A stretch of DNA of 64,000 bases from Allobosea lathyri (GCF_900108245.1 NZ_FNUY01000015.1:28489-92488), one strand, 5' to 3'. Numbered from the stretch's first letter, positions 45,779 to 55,317 are shown. Numbers and translations: made by a program. Notes: generated by a model from the sequence alone, not told the origin.

Positions 45779-46531
45779 CTAGGCCAATCGCTCCAGCGCC
45801 GCGCCTATCTCGGCGCGCACGACAAAATCGGCGATCGCGTCCAGCTCGGTCGGCTCGCGATTGACGATGACGAGCCTGGCGCCATTGCGCTTGGCGATTA
45901 CGGGCAGCGTTGCCGCCGGAAACACCACGAGCGAGGAGCCGACGACGAGGAAAAGATCGGCCTCCAGCGCCAGTTCCTGTGCGCGGTATACCTCCTTTTG
46001 TGGCATCGCCTGCCCAAAAGAGATCGTCGCCGATTTGACGTGGCCGCCGCAAACGACGCAGACGGGCGGTTCGCCGGTCGTCTCGAAAATCGGGCGGATC
46101 GCCGCCAGCTCATGCCGCCAGCCGCAGCTCAGGCAGGTCGCATAGGTGCCGTTGCCATGCAGCTCCACGACCTTGTCGTCGGGAATGCCCGAGACTTGGT
46201 GCAAGCCGTCGATATTCTGGGTGATCAGGCCGGGCGAGCGGCCCTCCCGCACCAGCCGCGCCAGCGCCAGATGCCCGCGATTGGGACCCGCTCCCCTGTA
46301 ATGGTCATCCATCGTGAACTTCCGCCGCCAGGCCTCGATCCTCGCCGCCCGGCTGGCGACGAAGGCCTCGAACGGAATCGGCTTGTTGACCATCCAGGGC
46401 GAGCCGGGCGAGCGGAAGTCGGGAACGCCCGATTCCGTCGAGATGCCGGCGCCGGTGAAGCTCACGATCACATCCGCGCGGTCGAGCATGGCGTGGAGTT
46501 CGTCGATAGCGTCTTTGGTCTCGTCCTGCAT
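45779..46531 (-). CDS. NAD-dependent protein deacylase, Sir2 family
   Basis: A 250-residue sirtuin. NAD-binding FTGAGISTESGVPDFR near 25-40, QNIDGLHQVSG near 104, catalytic His in VELHGNGTYATC, and a four-Cys zinc site (CLSCG, CVVCGG). It would remove acyl groups from protein lysines using NAD. Bacterial class III/U type; the CobB name fits loosely. Start ATG at 46531. Divergent from the aminotransferase gene. Confidence 0.93.
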   Translation of the reverse strand: MQDETKDAIDELHAMLDRADVIVSFTGAGISTESGVPDFRSPGSPWMVNKPIPFEAFVASRAARIEAWRRKFTMDDHYRGAGPNRGHLALARLVREGRSPGLITQNIDGLHQVSGIPDDKVVELHGNGTYATCLSCGWRHELAAIRPIFETTGEPPVCVVCGGHVKSATISFGQAMPQKEVYRAQELALEADLFLVVGSSLVVFPAATLPVIAKRNGARLVIVNREPTELDAIADFVVRAEIGAALERLA

Positions 46532-46631
46532 CCGCTTCCGGTCCGCTATCGTGTCCAGGCATTATGGCGATCGCGGATGATATGGCGATCGTAGCTCGCG
46601 CGTCCAAACCAGCTTGTGCAAGCTGGGTTCC

Positions 46632-47879
46632 ATGCAAGCCGAGCAAGACGCACCGATTGACGGCCAAGGCGCGGCATCCCAAAGCTTGGAGACCATGCTT
46701 CAGACCCGGCACGCCTCGTTGAACCCCGATCTCCTCGACACCGGAACGCCGCCCATACCGCAGGCTCAGGGCTGGGCCCGCGCCTATGACGGACGCGTCG
46801 GGCCGCTGATCGACCTCTCGCAGGCCGTGCCCGGCACGCCGCCGCCCGACGAACTCCTGCAGCGCCTCTCCGCCGCCGCAGCCTCGCCCGACAGCACCCG
46901 CTACGGCGCGATCACCGGCGATCTCGATTTGCGCGAGGCCTACGCCGCCGAAATCGGCAGGTTTTATGGCGCGGCCTTCGCGCCCACCGAGATCGCCATC
47001 ACCTCGGGCTGCAACCAGGCCTATGTCGTCACGATGATGGCGCTGGCGCGGGCCGGCGACAATGTGCTGCTGCCGACGCCCTGGTATTTCAACCATGAGA
47101 TGACGCTGACCATGCTCGGCGTCGAGCCCCGGCCTTTGCCCTGCGACCCGGCAGCCGGCTTCGTGCCCGACATCGCTACGGCAGAGGCGCTGATCGACGC
47201 CCGCACGCGCGCCATCGTCCTCGTCACGCCCAACAACCCGACCGGGGCGATCTATCCGCCGGAAACGATCAGCGCTTTTGCGGAGCTCTGCGCAAGGCGT
47301 GGCCTCTGGCTCGTCCTCGACGAGACCTATCGCGACTTCCTGCCGGCAGGCGTTGCGAGGTCACATGAGGTTTTCGCCGCAAGCGGCTGGCAGGATTCCG
47401 TGATCGGGCTCTACAGTTTCTCCAAGGCCTATGCGGTGCCGGGCTGGCGGCTGGGTGCGATCACAGCCGGCGAACGCGTCATCGCCCAGATCGGCAAGGT
47501 GATCGATTGCGTGCAGATCAGCCCCGTGCGCGCCGGTCAGGCCGCGATCACCTGGGGCATTGACGGCATCCGCGACTGGCGCGAGGTCAATCGCGCCGAG
47601 ATCAACGCGCGGGCCGCCCTGTTTCGGGACGCGATGGCGCCGCTGAACGACTGGCGCGTGCTGGCGGCGGGCGCCTATTTCGCCTATCTGGCGCACCCTT
47701 TCGCGGCCACTCCGGCGGCAGAGGTGGTGCGCAGGCTGGTCGAGGAACGCGGTGTGCTGGCACTGCCCGGGCCCTATTTCGGGCCGGGACAGGAGCAGCA
47801 TCTGCGCATCGCCATCGCCAATGTCGGAGCGGACAGGATTAGCGGCCTCAGCGAGAGGCTGCGCGGATTTTCGCTCTAG
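46632..47879 (+). CDS. Class I/II pyridoxal-phosphate aminotransferase
   Basis: A 415-residue fold-type I aminotransferase. PLP lysine K265 in FSKAYAVPGWRLG, VTPNNPTGAIYP near 193, LVLDETYRDF near 224 (PLP-binding Asp and Tyr) and a C-terminal RIAIAN with the carboxylate Arg. It moves amino groups between an amino acid and a keto acid; substrate not assignable. The start is uncertain: ATG 46632 is listed, but ATG 46695 (MLQTRHASLNP) has GGAG closer and is where conservation begins. Confidence 0.87.
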   Translation: MQAEQDAPIDGQGAASQSLETMLQTRHASLNPDLLDTGTPPIPQAQGWARAYDGRVGPLIDLSQAVPGTPPPDELLQRLSAAAASPDSTRYGAITGDLDLREAYAAEIGRFYGAAFAPTEIAITSGCNQAYVVTMMALARAGDNVLLPTPWYFNHEMTLTMLGVEPRPLPCDPAAGFVPDIATAEALIDARTRAIVLVTPNNPTGAIYPPETISAFAELCARRGLWLVLDETYRDFLPAGVARSHEVFAASGWQDSVIGLYSFSKAYAVPGWRLGAITAGERVIAQIGKVIDCVQISPVRAGQAAITWGIDGIRDWREVNRAEINARAALFRDAMAPLNDWRVLAAGAYFAYLAHPFAATPAAEVVRRLVEERGVLALPGPYFGPGQEQHLRIAIANVGADRISGLSERLRGFSL

Positions 47880-47894
47880 CCAGGCCGCCTCTCC

Positions 47895-47978
47895 GTCATT
47901 GCGAGGAGCGCAGCGACGAAGCAATCCAGGAGCCACAGGGCACAGCGGTCTGGATTGCTTCGCTGCGCTCGCAATGAC
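47895..47978. repeat. Family C palindrome, copy 2
   Basis: GTCATTGCGAGGAGCGCAGC to GCTGCGCTCGCAATGAC with inner GAAGCAATCCAG / CTGGATTGCTTC. Between convergent genes, as with copy 1. Confidence 0.85.
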
Positions 47979-48013
47979 GGCGGAGACTCAACTCCGCGGC
48001 CAGACCGCCAGCT

Positions 48014-48406
48014 CTACCGGAACAGCGCCGCGTAGCGGTCGCGATAGGCCCAGACCAGCAATCCTCCGAGCACGACGAGGATGATCGCGACGGGCAACCC
48101 CTGCGGGTTGATCGCCAGATGAAACAGCACGATCACGGCCATCACCGGCGCGAGCAAGGCCAATCCGAAGGCCGGCACGATGTTGAGGAGCAGGCTGAGC
48201 GCGCCCGTGAGATTGACGACCTTCAGTAATGGCCAGAAGAACCCGGCATTCTGCAGGCCGGCCTCGAAGACCAGGCCGCGCTCGCTTGTTGGCGGATGGA
48301 TCAGATGCGCGCCGGTGGCGAGCCACCAGAAGCCGTCGACGGCGCTGACCAGGAAGATCAGCCCGAGAAGGACGCGTGGAACCGTCACCAGAAGAATATT
48401 GCGCAT
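48014..48406 (-). CDS. Small membrane protein, DoxX-like
   Basis: A 130-residue protein with four hydrophobic segments (about 5-28, 55-78, 80-100, 103-122). The N-terminal LLVTVPRVLLGLIFLVSAVDGFWW and the central LLKVVNLTGALSLLL resemble the DoxX/DoxD group of unknown small quinone-linked membrane proteins. No operon partner. Assignment is by shape and weak motif only. Confidence 0.65.
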   Translation of the reverse strand: MRNILLVTVPRVLLGLIFLVSAVDGFWWLATGAHLIHPPTSERGLVFEAGLQNAGFFWPLLKVVNLTGALSLLLNIVPAFGLALLAPVMAVIVLFHLAINPQGLPVAIILVVLGGLLVWAYRDRYAALFR

Positions 48407-48509
48407 GCTCGCCCCCCGACCGCACGTTCCCTATCGGAAGCGCCTATCGGGTAAGCAGGACCCGCTGTCAATGAATTCGCGCCCTCTCACTCAAGCTGAG
48501 AGGAAGAAT

Positions 48510-50054
48510 TCACATGGTCGCGCCGATCTGCCAGGGCACGAATTCGGCATCGCCATAGCCCATCTCCTCGGATTTCGAGTGTTCGCCCGAGGCGATCCGC
48601 AGCAGATAATCGAAGATCTCCTTGCCCTTCTCCTCCAGCGTCACGCCGTCGAGGACATCGCCGCAATTGATGTCCATGTCGTCGGTCTGCTTCAGATACA
48701 TCGGGGTGTTCGTGGCGAGCTTGACCGAGGGCGTCGGCTTGCAGCCATAGGCCGAGCCGCGCCCGGTGGTGAAGGCGAGGATATTGGCGCCGCCCGCAAC
48801 CTGCCCCGTGGCCGAGACCGGATCGTAACCGGGCGTGTCCATATAGACGAAGCCCTTGGACTTCACCTGCTCGGCATAGTGATAGACGGCTGCCAATGTC
48901 TTGGTGCCGCCCTTGGCCGCAGCACCCAGCGACTTCTCCAGAATGGTGGTGAGGCCGCCCGCCTTGTTGCCGGGCGACGGGTTGTTGTTCATGTCCATCC
49001 GGGCGCGGGCCGTATAGTCCTCCCACCATTTGATGATGCCGACGAGCTTCTCGCCGACTTCGCGCGTCGCGGCGCGGCGGGTGAGCAGATGCTCGGCGCC
49101 GTAAATCTCGGGTGTCTCGGAGAGGATCGCCGTGCCGCCATGCTCGACCAGGAGGTCGACGGCCTTGCCCAGCGCAGGGTTGGCGGTAATGCCGGAATAG
49201 CCGTCCGACCCGCCGCATTGCAGGGCGAGCATCAGCTCGGAGGCCGGCACGGTCTCGCGCACGGCGCGGTTGGCGATCGGCAGCATGACCTTCAGCGCCT
49301 CGATGCCGGCCGCGACCGCCTTCTTCGTGCCGCCGGTCTCCTGGATCGTCAGCGTGCGGAAGACGTCGCTCTCCTCGACGCCATAGGCGTCCTTCATCCG
49401 CTTGATCTGGAAGCCTTCGCAGCCCAGACCGACGACGAGTACCGCCGCCATGTTCGGGTTGCAGGCATAGCCCCAGGTGGTGCGCTTCAGCACCTCGAAG
49501 CTCTCGCCATTATAGTCGATGCCACAGCCGGTGCCGTGGGTCAGCGCGATGACGCCGTCGACATTGGGGTAGTCCGCCAACAGGCCGGAGCGCTTGACCT
49601 CCTCGGCCATGAAGCGCGCGGCCGAGGCCGAGCAGTTCACGGATGTGAGGATGCCGACATAGTTGCGCGTGCCGGCCTTGCCGGGATTCCCGTTCGAGCC
49701 TTGGCGGCGGAAGCCCTGGAACGTCGCCTGCTGTTCGACAGGCAGCACGAATTCGGGCTTCGCCTCGGCGCAGAAAGCATAGTCGCGCTCGAAGGCGTGG
49801 AAGCCGGTATTGTGCTCGTGCACCCATTCGCCCGGCGGAATGTCGACGGTGGCGAAACCGATGATCTGGCCGAATTTGCGGATCGGCTCGCCGGTCGCGA
49901 TTCTGCTGAGCGCCAGCTTGTGCCCGCGCGGGATGCGCTTCAGGGCGGTGACGCCGGCAGCCGTGACGCCGACATCAACCGGGTCAACGGCAACCGCGAC
50001 ATTGTCGGCGGCGTTGAGCGTGAGAGTGCGCGGCGGCGTGGCTTTGTCGAGCAT
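48510..50054 (-). CDS. UxaA-family altronate/galactarate-type dehydratase
   Basis: A 514-residue hydrolyase. N-terminal SAF domain (about 1-95: NVAVAVDPVDVG, WVHEHNTGF), then the UxaA core with GTRNYVGILTSVNCSASA near 145, LTHGTGCGIDYNGESFEVLKRT near 195 (in parts), LALQCGGSDGYSGITANPALG near 300 (in parts) and the C-terminal DINCGDVLDG. It dehydrates sugar acids such as altronate or galactarate, using a metal centre held by Cys/His. Start at 50054 (MLDKATPPR); an ATG 18 codons upstream is possible. No sugar-acid regulator or transporter is adjacent, so the exact substrate is open. Confidence 0.88.
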   Translation of the reverse strand: MLDKATPPRTLTLNAADNVAVAVDPVDVGVTAAGVTALKRIPRGHKLALSRIATGEPIRKFGQIIGFATVDIPPGEWVHEHNTGFHAFERDYAFCAEAKPEFVLPVEQQATFQGFRRQGSNGNPGKAGTRNYVGILTSVNCSASAARFMAEEVKRSGLLADYPNVDGVIALTHGTGCGIDYNGESFEVLKRTTWGYACNPNMAAVLVVGLGCEGFQIKRMKDAYGVEESDVFRTLTIQETGGTKKAVAAGIEALKVMLPIANRAVRETVPASELMLALQCGGSDGYSGITANPALGKAVDLLVEHGGTAILSETPEIYGAEHLLTRRAATREVGEKLVGIIKWWEDYTARARMDMNNNPSPGNKAGGLTTILEKSLGAAAKGGTKTLAAVYHYAEQVKSKGFVYMDTPGYDPVSATGQVAGGANILAFTTGRGSAYGCKPTPSVKLATNTPMYLKQTDDMDINCGDVLDGVTLEEKGKEIFDYLLRIASGEHSKSEEMGYGDAEFVPWQIGATM

Positions 50055-50177
50055 GGCGAGAACCGTTGGCTGGGCTGGGCCGCAGCGAGGGCGGCAGTTC
50101 CCAAGCAATGCGCTTCCTTGGCTCAGTTTTCAATCGGTTGAAACAGGCGACCGGCTTGCAATGAGCGCGCGCAAACG

Positions 50178-50207
50178 AAAAAGCCCGGCGAAACCGCCGG
50201 GCTTTCC
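50178..50207 (-). terminator. Terminator of the phasin gene
   Basis: 11-bp perfect stem AAAGCCCGGCG / CGCCGGGCTTT with a 4-base loop, followed on the minus strand by a T-run (GGGCTTTTTCG). It is about 70 bases after the phasin stop. Confidence 0.88.
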
Positions 50208-50273
50208 CTATCACGCAACGCAACTCATGGAGCTCGCACCGCCCGAAGGCGACGCGGCATCACATGCGAAGGC

Positions 50274-50615
50274 TCACTTGGTGGCCGGAACGGCCTTGGC
50301 GACGATGCCTTCGAACGGCTTGTAGGCGTCCTTGGCGAGCGAAGCGTAGAGCTCGCCCATCTTGGTCAGCTGGGCAACGGCGCCCTCGAAAGCGGTCTTG
50401 ACGTATTCGGTCTGGATCTCGAGCGCCTTGTCGAGGGTCTTGACGCCAGCGAGCTTCTCGATGGTCGCGGTGCCGGCCTCGAAGGACTTCTTGGCATAGT
50501 CGGTGGCCTCGACGGCGATCGTCTGCACGCCCTTGGAGGTCACGCCGAAAGCCTTCAGCGCAGCGTCAACGTTCTCTTTCGAGGCCTTCTGGATGGTTTC
50601 GAACTGCTGGATCAT
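50274..50615 (-). CDS. Phasin family protein
   Basis: A 113-residue amphipathic helical protein: FETIQKASKENVDAALKAFG, AVEATDYAKKSFEAGTATIEKL, then IQTEYVKTAFEGAVAQLTKMGELY (in parts). This is the PF09361-type phasin that coats polyhydroxyalkanoate granules. No phaC or phaR in the window. It has its own promoter at 50722-50749 and its own terminator, both strong in appearance, fitting an abundant protein. Confidence 0.92.
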   Translation of the reverse strand: MIQQFETIQKASKENVDAALKAFGVTSKGVQTIAVEATDYAKKSFEAGTATIEKLAGVKTLDKALEIQTEYVKTAFEGAVAQLTKMGELYASLAKDAYKPFEGIVAKAVPATK

Positions 50616-50721
50616 GTTTCTTCCCTCGGCATCAGAGTGCCGCCTCTGCTGACGAGCCCTAACGGGCCCAGGTTCTTCGCCCCTAGGTCAGATGAATAGG
50701 TTCACCACCGGGACTGCCCTC

Positions 50722-50749
50722 ATATTGTGCACCGCAACATGAATGTCAA
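50722..50749 (-). promoter_or_regulatory. Sigma70-type promoter of the phasin gene
   Basis: On the minus strand TTGACA, 16-base spacer, CAATAT. It would give a leader of about 100 bases before the phasin ATG. Confidence 0.6.
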
Positions 50750-50911
50750 GGATGCGCTGCATTGCATCAAACGCAGATCGTTCAGTTCGAGATCCTTAGA
50801 CTTTTAACGGCTCCGTAACCGCATCGCCGTAACCTCCCTCACTGTGTCCTTAGTGTCACGCCGAAAGGCGACACGAAGGCGGGACGAGAGTTCTGAGTTA
50901 AGGCGAGTTGC

Positions 50912-52615
50912 ATGGTGTTTTGTAGCGTGGGTTCCCGACGCGTGCGTCTTCGCGCACTCGTCGGATTGATCGGCATCGTCACGATTGCGGCCAGCGTGGT
51001 CGCGTCTCCGGCCGAAGCTCGCAAGCGCCGCCACCCTGGCGGCGGCGGGTATACGCCGCCTTACGCAGCCATGGTCGTGGACGTGAAAAGCGGCCGCACC
51101 CTGCATGCCGTCAACGAGGATGCCCCGCGCATCCCGGCGTCGCTGACCAAGGTCATGACGCTCTACATGCTGTTCGAGCAGATGGAGCGCGGCCGTTTCA
51201 GCATGGATTCCGAGCTCAAGGTCTCGGCCTATGCCGCTTCGCAGCCGCCGACCAAGCTCGGCCTGCGCCCAGGCTCCTCGATCGCGGTCGAAGACGCAAT
51301 CAAGGGCATGATCACGCTGTCGGCCAACGACGCCTCGGTCGTCGTAGCCGAAGCCATCGCCGGGTCGGAAGATGCCTTCGCCGATATGATGACGCGCAAG
51401 GCGCGTTCGCTCGGCATGGGCTCCACGCGCTTCCACAACCCGCATGGCCTGCCCCATTCCCCGCCGAACCTGACCACGGCGCGCGATCTCACCATTCTCG
51501 CCCGCGCGATCCAGGAGCGGTTCCCGCGTTATTTCCCGCTCTTCCAGACGCGCTCCTTCCAGTATGGCGCGCGCACCATCCGCGGCCATAACCGGTTGCT
51601 CGGCCGCATCGAGGGCGTCGACGGCATCAAGACCGGCTACACCCGCGCCTCAGGCTTCAACCTGATGACCTCGGCGAAGACGGAGGGCCGGCAGATCGTC
51701 TCGATCGTGCTCGGCGGCCGTTCGGGCGCCTCCCGCGACAAGATCATGGCCGATCTCGTGATCGCCAACCTGCCCCGCGCCGCCACCAGCGGCCGCGCCT
51801 CGACGATGGTCGCCGAAGCGCCCGAGCCGGAGGAGCGTCAGGAGCGTCCTCGGCAGGCTGCTGCGCCGCAGCAGGTCGCCGCCGTCGAGCCCGCGCCGCT
51901 GCCGGTGCCGCGCCCACGGATCGAGGCCGAGCCGGTCATTCCGGCCGCTGCCCGCGCCTATGCCGCCAGCACCACCACGCCGATCGCGCCGCCGCGTCCG
52001 CTCAATGTCGGCGCCCAGCCGATGCAGCTGTCCGGCATGCGTCCGGTCACCGCGACGACGACCCCCTCGGCCATGCGCTGGTCGATCGGTGCGCAGCCCT
52101 CCGACGCCAAGATCCTGCGTCCGCCGGCCAATGTCGACGTGACCTCCTCCATCGCCAAGGTCGCCGAGCCGGTCGAGCAGCCCGCCATCCGGGCCGCCGC
52201 CAACAAGCTCGCCGAGAACAAGGTCGAGCCGCGCCAGTCGGACGCCATGCCGGCCGTCTCGACTGTCGCCAAGGCGGTTGCCGAACCCAAGGTTGCAGAG
52301 CCCAAGGCAGCCGAGCCCAAGGTTGAGCCCAAAGCCGCGCAGAGCCACCAGGCTGCGATCGTCGCCTCCGGCAAATGGATGATCCAGCTCGGCGCGACCG
52401 ATGACGAAGGCAAGGCGAAGGACATCCTCGCCCGCGCCCGCTCCAAGGCATCGGGTTCGCTCGCCGAAGTGTCGGGTTACACCGAGAAGGTCGAGAAGGG
52501 CGGCGCCACGCTGTTCCGCGCCCGCTTCGCCGGCTTCGACGACTCCAAGGATGCCCAGAACGCCTGCGCGCGCCTCAAGCGCGACGGCTTCGCCTGCTTC
52601 GCCACCCGTGGCTGA
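50912..52615 (+). CDS. D-alanyl-D-alanine carboxypeptidase with C-terminal SPOR domain
   Basis: A 567-residue periplasmic penicillin-binding protein of peptidase family S11. Signal peptide about 1-36 (cleavage after AEA); catalytic motifs S77-LT-K80, SAN at 137-139 and K240-T-G; then an Ala/Pro/Glu/Lys-rich linker with KVAEPKAAEPK repeats (about 300-485); SPOR domain about 486-567 (WMIQLGATDDEGKAKDIL). It trims the fifth D-Ala of peptidoglycan; the SPOR domain should target it to septal glycan. Start ATG 50912 is 296 bases from the divergent phasin gene. Confidence 0.93.
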   Translation: MVFCSVGSRRVRLRALVGLIGIVTIAASVVASPAEARKRRHPGGGGYTPPYAAMVVDVKSGRTLHAVNEDAPRIPASLTKVMTLYMLFEQMERGRFSMDSELKVSAYAASQPPTKLGLRPGSSIAVEDAIKGMITLSANDASVVVAEAIAGSEDAFADMMTRKARSLGMGSTRFHNPHGLPHSPPNLTTARDLTILARAIQERFPRYFPLFQTRSFQYGARTIRGHNRLLGRIEGVDGIKTGYTRASGFNLMTSAKTEGRQIVSIVLGGRSGASRDKIMADLVIANLPRAATSGRASTMVAEAPEPEERQERPRQAAAPQQVAAVEPAPLPVPRPRIEAEPVIPAAARAYAASTTTPIAPPRPLNVGAQPMQLSGMRPVTATTTPSAMRWSIGAQPSDAKILRPPANVDVTSSIAKVAEPVEQPAIRAAANKLAENKVEPRQSDAMPAVSTVAKAVAEPKVAEPKAAEPKVEPKAAQSHQAAIVASGKWMIQLGATDDEGKAKDILARARSKASGSLAEVSGYTEKVEKGGATLFRARFAGFDDSKDAQNACARLKRDGFACFATRG

Positions 52616-52679
52616 CCGGACAGGAACAAGGAACGCCGCCATGTCGCTCCACCCCTATTCCCTCCCGCAGCCGATCTCC

Positions 52680-53393
52680 TCACTTCACAAGGACGTCCTT
52701 GGCCTGGTTGACGCGAGCGGCAAGTCCGCTGGTGCCCCCGGCATCCGGGTGGATGCGCTTCATCAGGCTCCGATGGGCCTCGCGGACCGCCTGCTCGCTC
52801 GCCCCCGGCTGAAGCCCCAGGATCTCGTAGGCCTCCTGCTGCGTCATCGCGCCCGCGCTCGCCGGGCCGCTCTGCCCCGCGTCGCGGTGACGGTCTGTGT
52901 CTTCACGCCAGCCGGGCGACCGGCGGTCGAGATATGCCTCTAGCAGCCGGGCACCTTCCGGATCCTGCGCCAGGCACTCGCGCATCAGCGCGCTGATCTC
53001 GGTCATCGTCATGGCATCGAGTGCGCGTCCGGCGAATGCCCCGGCGCGGACCGTCCCCTTCATCGCGCCGCTGTCATGGTCCAGCTCGACATCGAGCAGC
53101 ACGGACTGGACCTTCGACTGCGCGCCGGGCGTCTCGACCTTCCCGTCGCCCCAGGGAAAGCGGATGCCGCCCGGGCCGACCGCGCTCCAGCCGAGCAGCC
53201 ACGCGCCGATGCCGCCGACGAAGAACGCCATGTCGAGCCGGCCGCGCATCATCAAAAGCGCCGCCACGCCAAGCGAGAGCACCCCGCCGCCGGTCTTCAT
53301 CGCCTTCGCCAGCAGTTTCGGATCGATCCCGGTGAAGAGCTTCGACACCCACCAGAGCAGGATGAGAACGGCGACTCCGTAGAGCAGCATCAC
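52680..53393 (-). CDS. DnaJ-domain membrane protein
   Basis: A 237-residue protein. Two N-terminal hydrophobic segments (about 3-17 and 40-73), then a soluble part, and a C-terminal J-domain about 183-237 with QEAYEILGLQPGASEQAVREAHR and the essential HPD in RIHPDAGG. It should recruit Hsp70 to the inner membrane, resembling mitochondrial Tim14/Pam18 in domain logic. Start: GTG 53393 or the next ATG 53390; both overlap the TGA of the VWA-like gene, so the two are coupled. Confidence 0.86.
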   Translation of the reverse strand: MMLLYGVAVLILLWWVSKLFTGIDPKLLAKAMKTGGGVLSLGVAALLMMRGRLDMAFFVGGIGAWLLGWSAVGPGGIRFPWGDGKVETPGAQSKVQSVLLDVELDHDSGAMKGTVRAGAFAGRALDAMTMTEISALMRECLAQDPEGARLLEAYLDRRSPGWREDTDRHRDAGQSGPASAGAMTQQEAYEILGLQPGASEQAVREAHRSLMKRIHPDAGGTSGLAARVNQAKDVLVK

Positions 53394-54145
53394 CGCGTCG
53401 GCCTCCCGCTTGCGTCCATGGCGCTCAGCAGGCCCTTCACGGCAGGGCTCGTGCCCGCCAGCCTGACCATCGCCTCGCGCCCGCCGCTGGCATAGGCCGC
53501 AGCCCCGCGCAGCAGATCGAGCAGCGAACCCGGCGCCGAGACGTCGAAGCGGGCATGAACCCCGCCGGTCAACCGCGCGATCGTGGCGAAGGCTGTGCTC
53601 GCGGCCGGCTCATGACCCTCCTGGAACAGGAAGCCGCGAATGCCACGCAGGCCAAGCTCGCCAGCCAGCGCGGCCAGCGTATCGACGTCCTCCTCCATCG
53701 CATCGCCGACGAAGACGAAAGCGCGGATCGGTACGGCCCTGGCTTCGTCGCGGATGTGCCTGAGGACGCGCGCGATCTGCGTCTGCCCGCCCTCGCAGCT
53801 GATCCGGCTCATCAGCCCGGTCAGGCGTTGCGGTTCGCCGAGCCAGCCCGAGGACCGGCATTCGGCGATACCCCGGAAGTAAACCAGCTGCACGGCAAGT
53901 CCGCCGCTCGCGGCCGCGACCTCGAACATCCTTGACTGCAGCGAACAGGCAAGGTCCCAGCTCGGCTGGCGGCTCATCGTGGCGTCGAGCGCGAAGACGA
54001 GGCGTCCCGCCTGCCCTGTCGCCAGCGGCGCAAGCTGCTTCGCCGCGCCAAGGAAACGGTCGATCTCGCCGGGCGCGGAACGGCCCGTCGCGGCAGCCGA
54101 GGTCGCGGCGGTCCGGCTGATGGCCTTGTCGGTCTTGTCGGTCAT
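53390..54145 (-). CDS. VWA-like protein encoded upstream of the J-domain protein
   Basis: A 251-residue protein. After a Thr/Lys/Ala-rich start (MTDKTDKAISRTAATSAA), residues 45-205 look like a von Willebrand factor A fold: LVFALDATMSRQPSW holds a D-x-T-x-S metal site, VQLVYFRG, ISCEGGQTQIARVLRHI and AFVFVGDAMEED follow. No membrane segment. The start at 54145 has GGGAG 4 bases upstream. Its stop overlaps the start of the J-domain gene, suggesting a physical or functional pair. Function unknown. Confidence 0.82.
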   Translation of the reverse strand: MTDKTDKAISRTAATSAAATGRSAPGEIDRFLGAAKQLAPLATGQAGRLVFALDATMSRQPSWDLACSLQSRMFEVAAASGGLAVQLVYFRGIAECRSSGWLGEPQRLTGLMSRISCEGGQTQIARVLRHIRDEARAVPIRAFVFVGDAMEEDVDTLAALAGELGLRGIRGFLFQEGHEPAASTAFATIARLTGGVHARFDVSAPGSLLDLLRGAAAYASGGREAMVRLAGTSPAVKGLLSAMDASGRPTR

Positions 54146-54299
54146 GCGACTCCCGGTCGACGGTGATCCTCTCCTCCTGATATTGGCCATCGCGCCGGCA
54201 TTTGCTACCCGTCCACGGCCTTGATCCCGTGGAGCGATGCAAGTCGCTGCTCGGATTGCGGGTTTGACGGAATTTCGGCCGGAAGCAGGGACGACAGAC

Positions 54300-55148
54300 A
54301 TGAGCGGCATAGCCATCTTCGAAACAGTCGCCGCCATGCGCAAGGCCGTCGCGGGCTGGCGCTCGGCCGGCGAGAAGGTCGCGCTCGTCCCCACAATGGG
54401 CGCGCTGCATGAAGGCCATATCGCGCTGGTCAAGGAGGCGCAGCGCCATGCGAGGCGCGTCATCATCTCGATCTTCGTCAATCCCACGCAATTCGCGCCG
54501 CATGAGGATTTCAAGAAATACCCGCGCACCTTCGACAATGACTGCGCCATGCTGACCGAGGCGGGCGCCGATGGTGTCTTCTTCCCGCCTGTCGAGGAGA
54601 TGTATCCGGCCGGATTCGCGACCCGCATCCTGCTGCTCGGCCCCGCGGCGGTCGGCCTCGACGACCGCTTCCGGCCGACACATTTCGAAGGCGTCGCAAC
54701 GGTTTGCTGCAAGCTCTTTACCCAGAGTCAGGCCGATTGCGCCGTCTTCGGTGAGAAGGATTATCAGCAGCTCAAGGTCGTGACCCGGATGGCTGCCGAT
54801 CTCGATCTCGGCATCGAGATCGTCCCTCTGCAGACCTTCCGCGAGCCCGACGGCCTCGCCATGTCCTCGCGCAATCGCTACCTCTCGGCCGAGCATCGCG
54901 CGCTCGCCCCGCTGCTCCATCGCGTCATGCAGGAACTCGCTGCGCGCCTGCGCAATCGCGACGATCTGTTCAAGGCGGTCACCGACGCGCAAGGCGAGAT
55001 CATCTCGGCGGGTTTCGAGCTCGACTATCTCGAAGCTCGGCATGCGGAATCGCTGGCGCCCGTGAGCTCGCTGGCCGATGGACCGATCCGCTTGCTGATC
55101 GCGGCGAGGATCGGCGGAACCCGGCTGATCGACAACATCGCGGTGTAG
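54300..55148 (+). CDS. panC: Pantothenate synthetase
   Basis: A 282-residue enzyme joining pantoate and beta-alanine with ATP, in coenzyme A synthesis. Nucleotide-site motifs VPTMGALHEGHIALVKEA near 30-47, IFVNPTQFAPHEDFKKYPR near 58-76, FGEKDYQQL near 148 and SSRNRYLS near 186. The start ATG 54300 has AGGGA 8 bases upstream. panB is not adjacent. Divergent from the VWA/DnaJ pair. Confidence 0.96.
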   Translation: MSGIAIFETVAAMRKAVAGWRSAGEKVALVPTMGALHEGHIALVKEAQRHARRVIISIFVNPTQFAPHEDFKKYPRTFDNDCAMLTEAGADGVFFPPVEEMYPAGFATRILLLGPAAVGLDDRFRPTHFEGVATVCCKLFTQSQADCAVFGEKDYQQLKVVTRMAADLDLGIEIVPLQTFREPDGLAMSSRNRYLSAEHRALAPLLHRVMQELAARLRNRDDLFKAVTDAQGEIISAGFELDYLEARHAESLAPVSSLADGPIRLLIAARIGGTRLIDNIAV

Positions 55149-55171
55149 ATTCTACCTTCCCCTCTCCTCAT

Positions 55172-55280
55172 CGTCATCCTGGACGAGCCGCGAAGCGGCG
55201 CAAATCCGGGATCCATCATAGGGCTCCGGCGCGCTCTATGATGGATCCCGGCGCTCCGCTTCGCTTCGGCCAGGATGACG
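55172..55280. repeat. Family A intergenic palindrome, copy 9
   Basis: CGTCATCCTGGACGAGCCGC to CCAGGATGACG, between convergent panC and the DUF1489 gene. Confidence 0.88.
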
Positions 55281-55317
55281 GCGCGGTTGTGAACAGCGTT
55301 GCGCCTTCGGGCTATGT

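Noticed and set aside
48180..50141. 653-codon open frame on the plus strand
   Set aside because: It is antisense to the UxaA-type dehydratase and to the DoxX-like gene, whose motifs are clear. GC-rich DNA opens such frames by chance.
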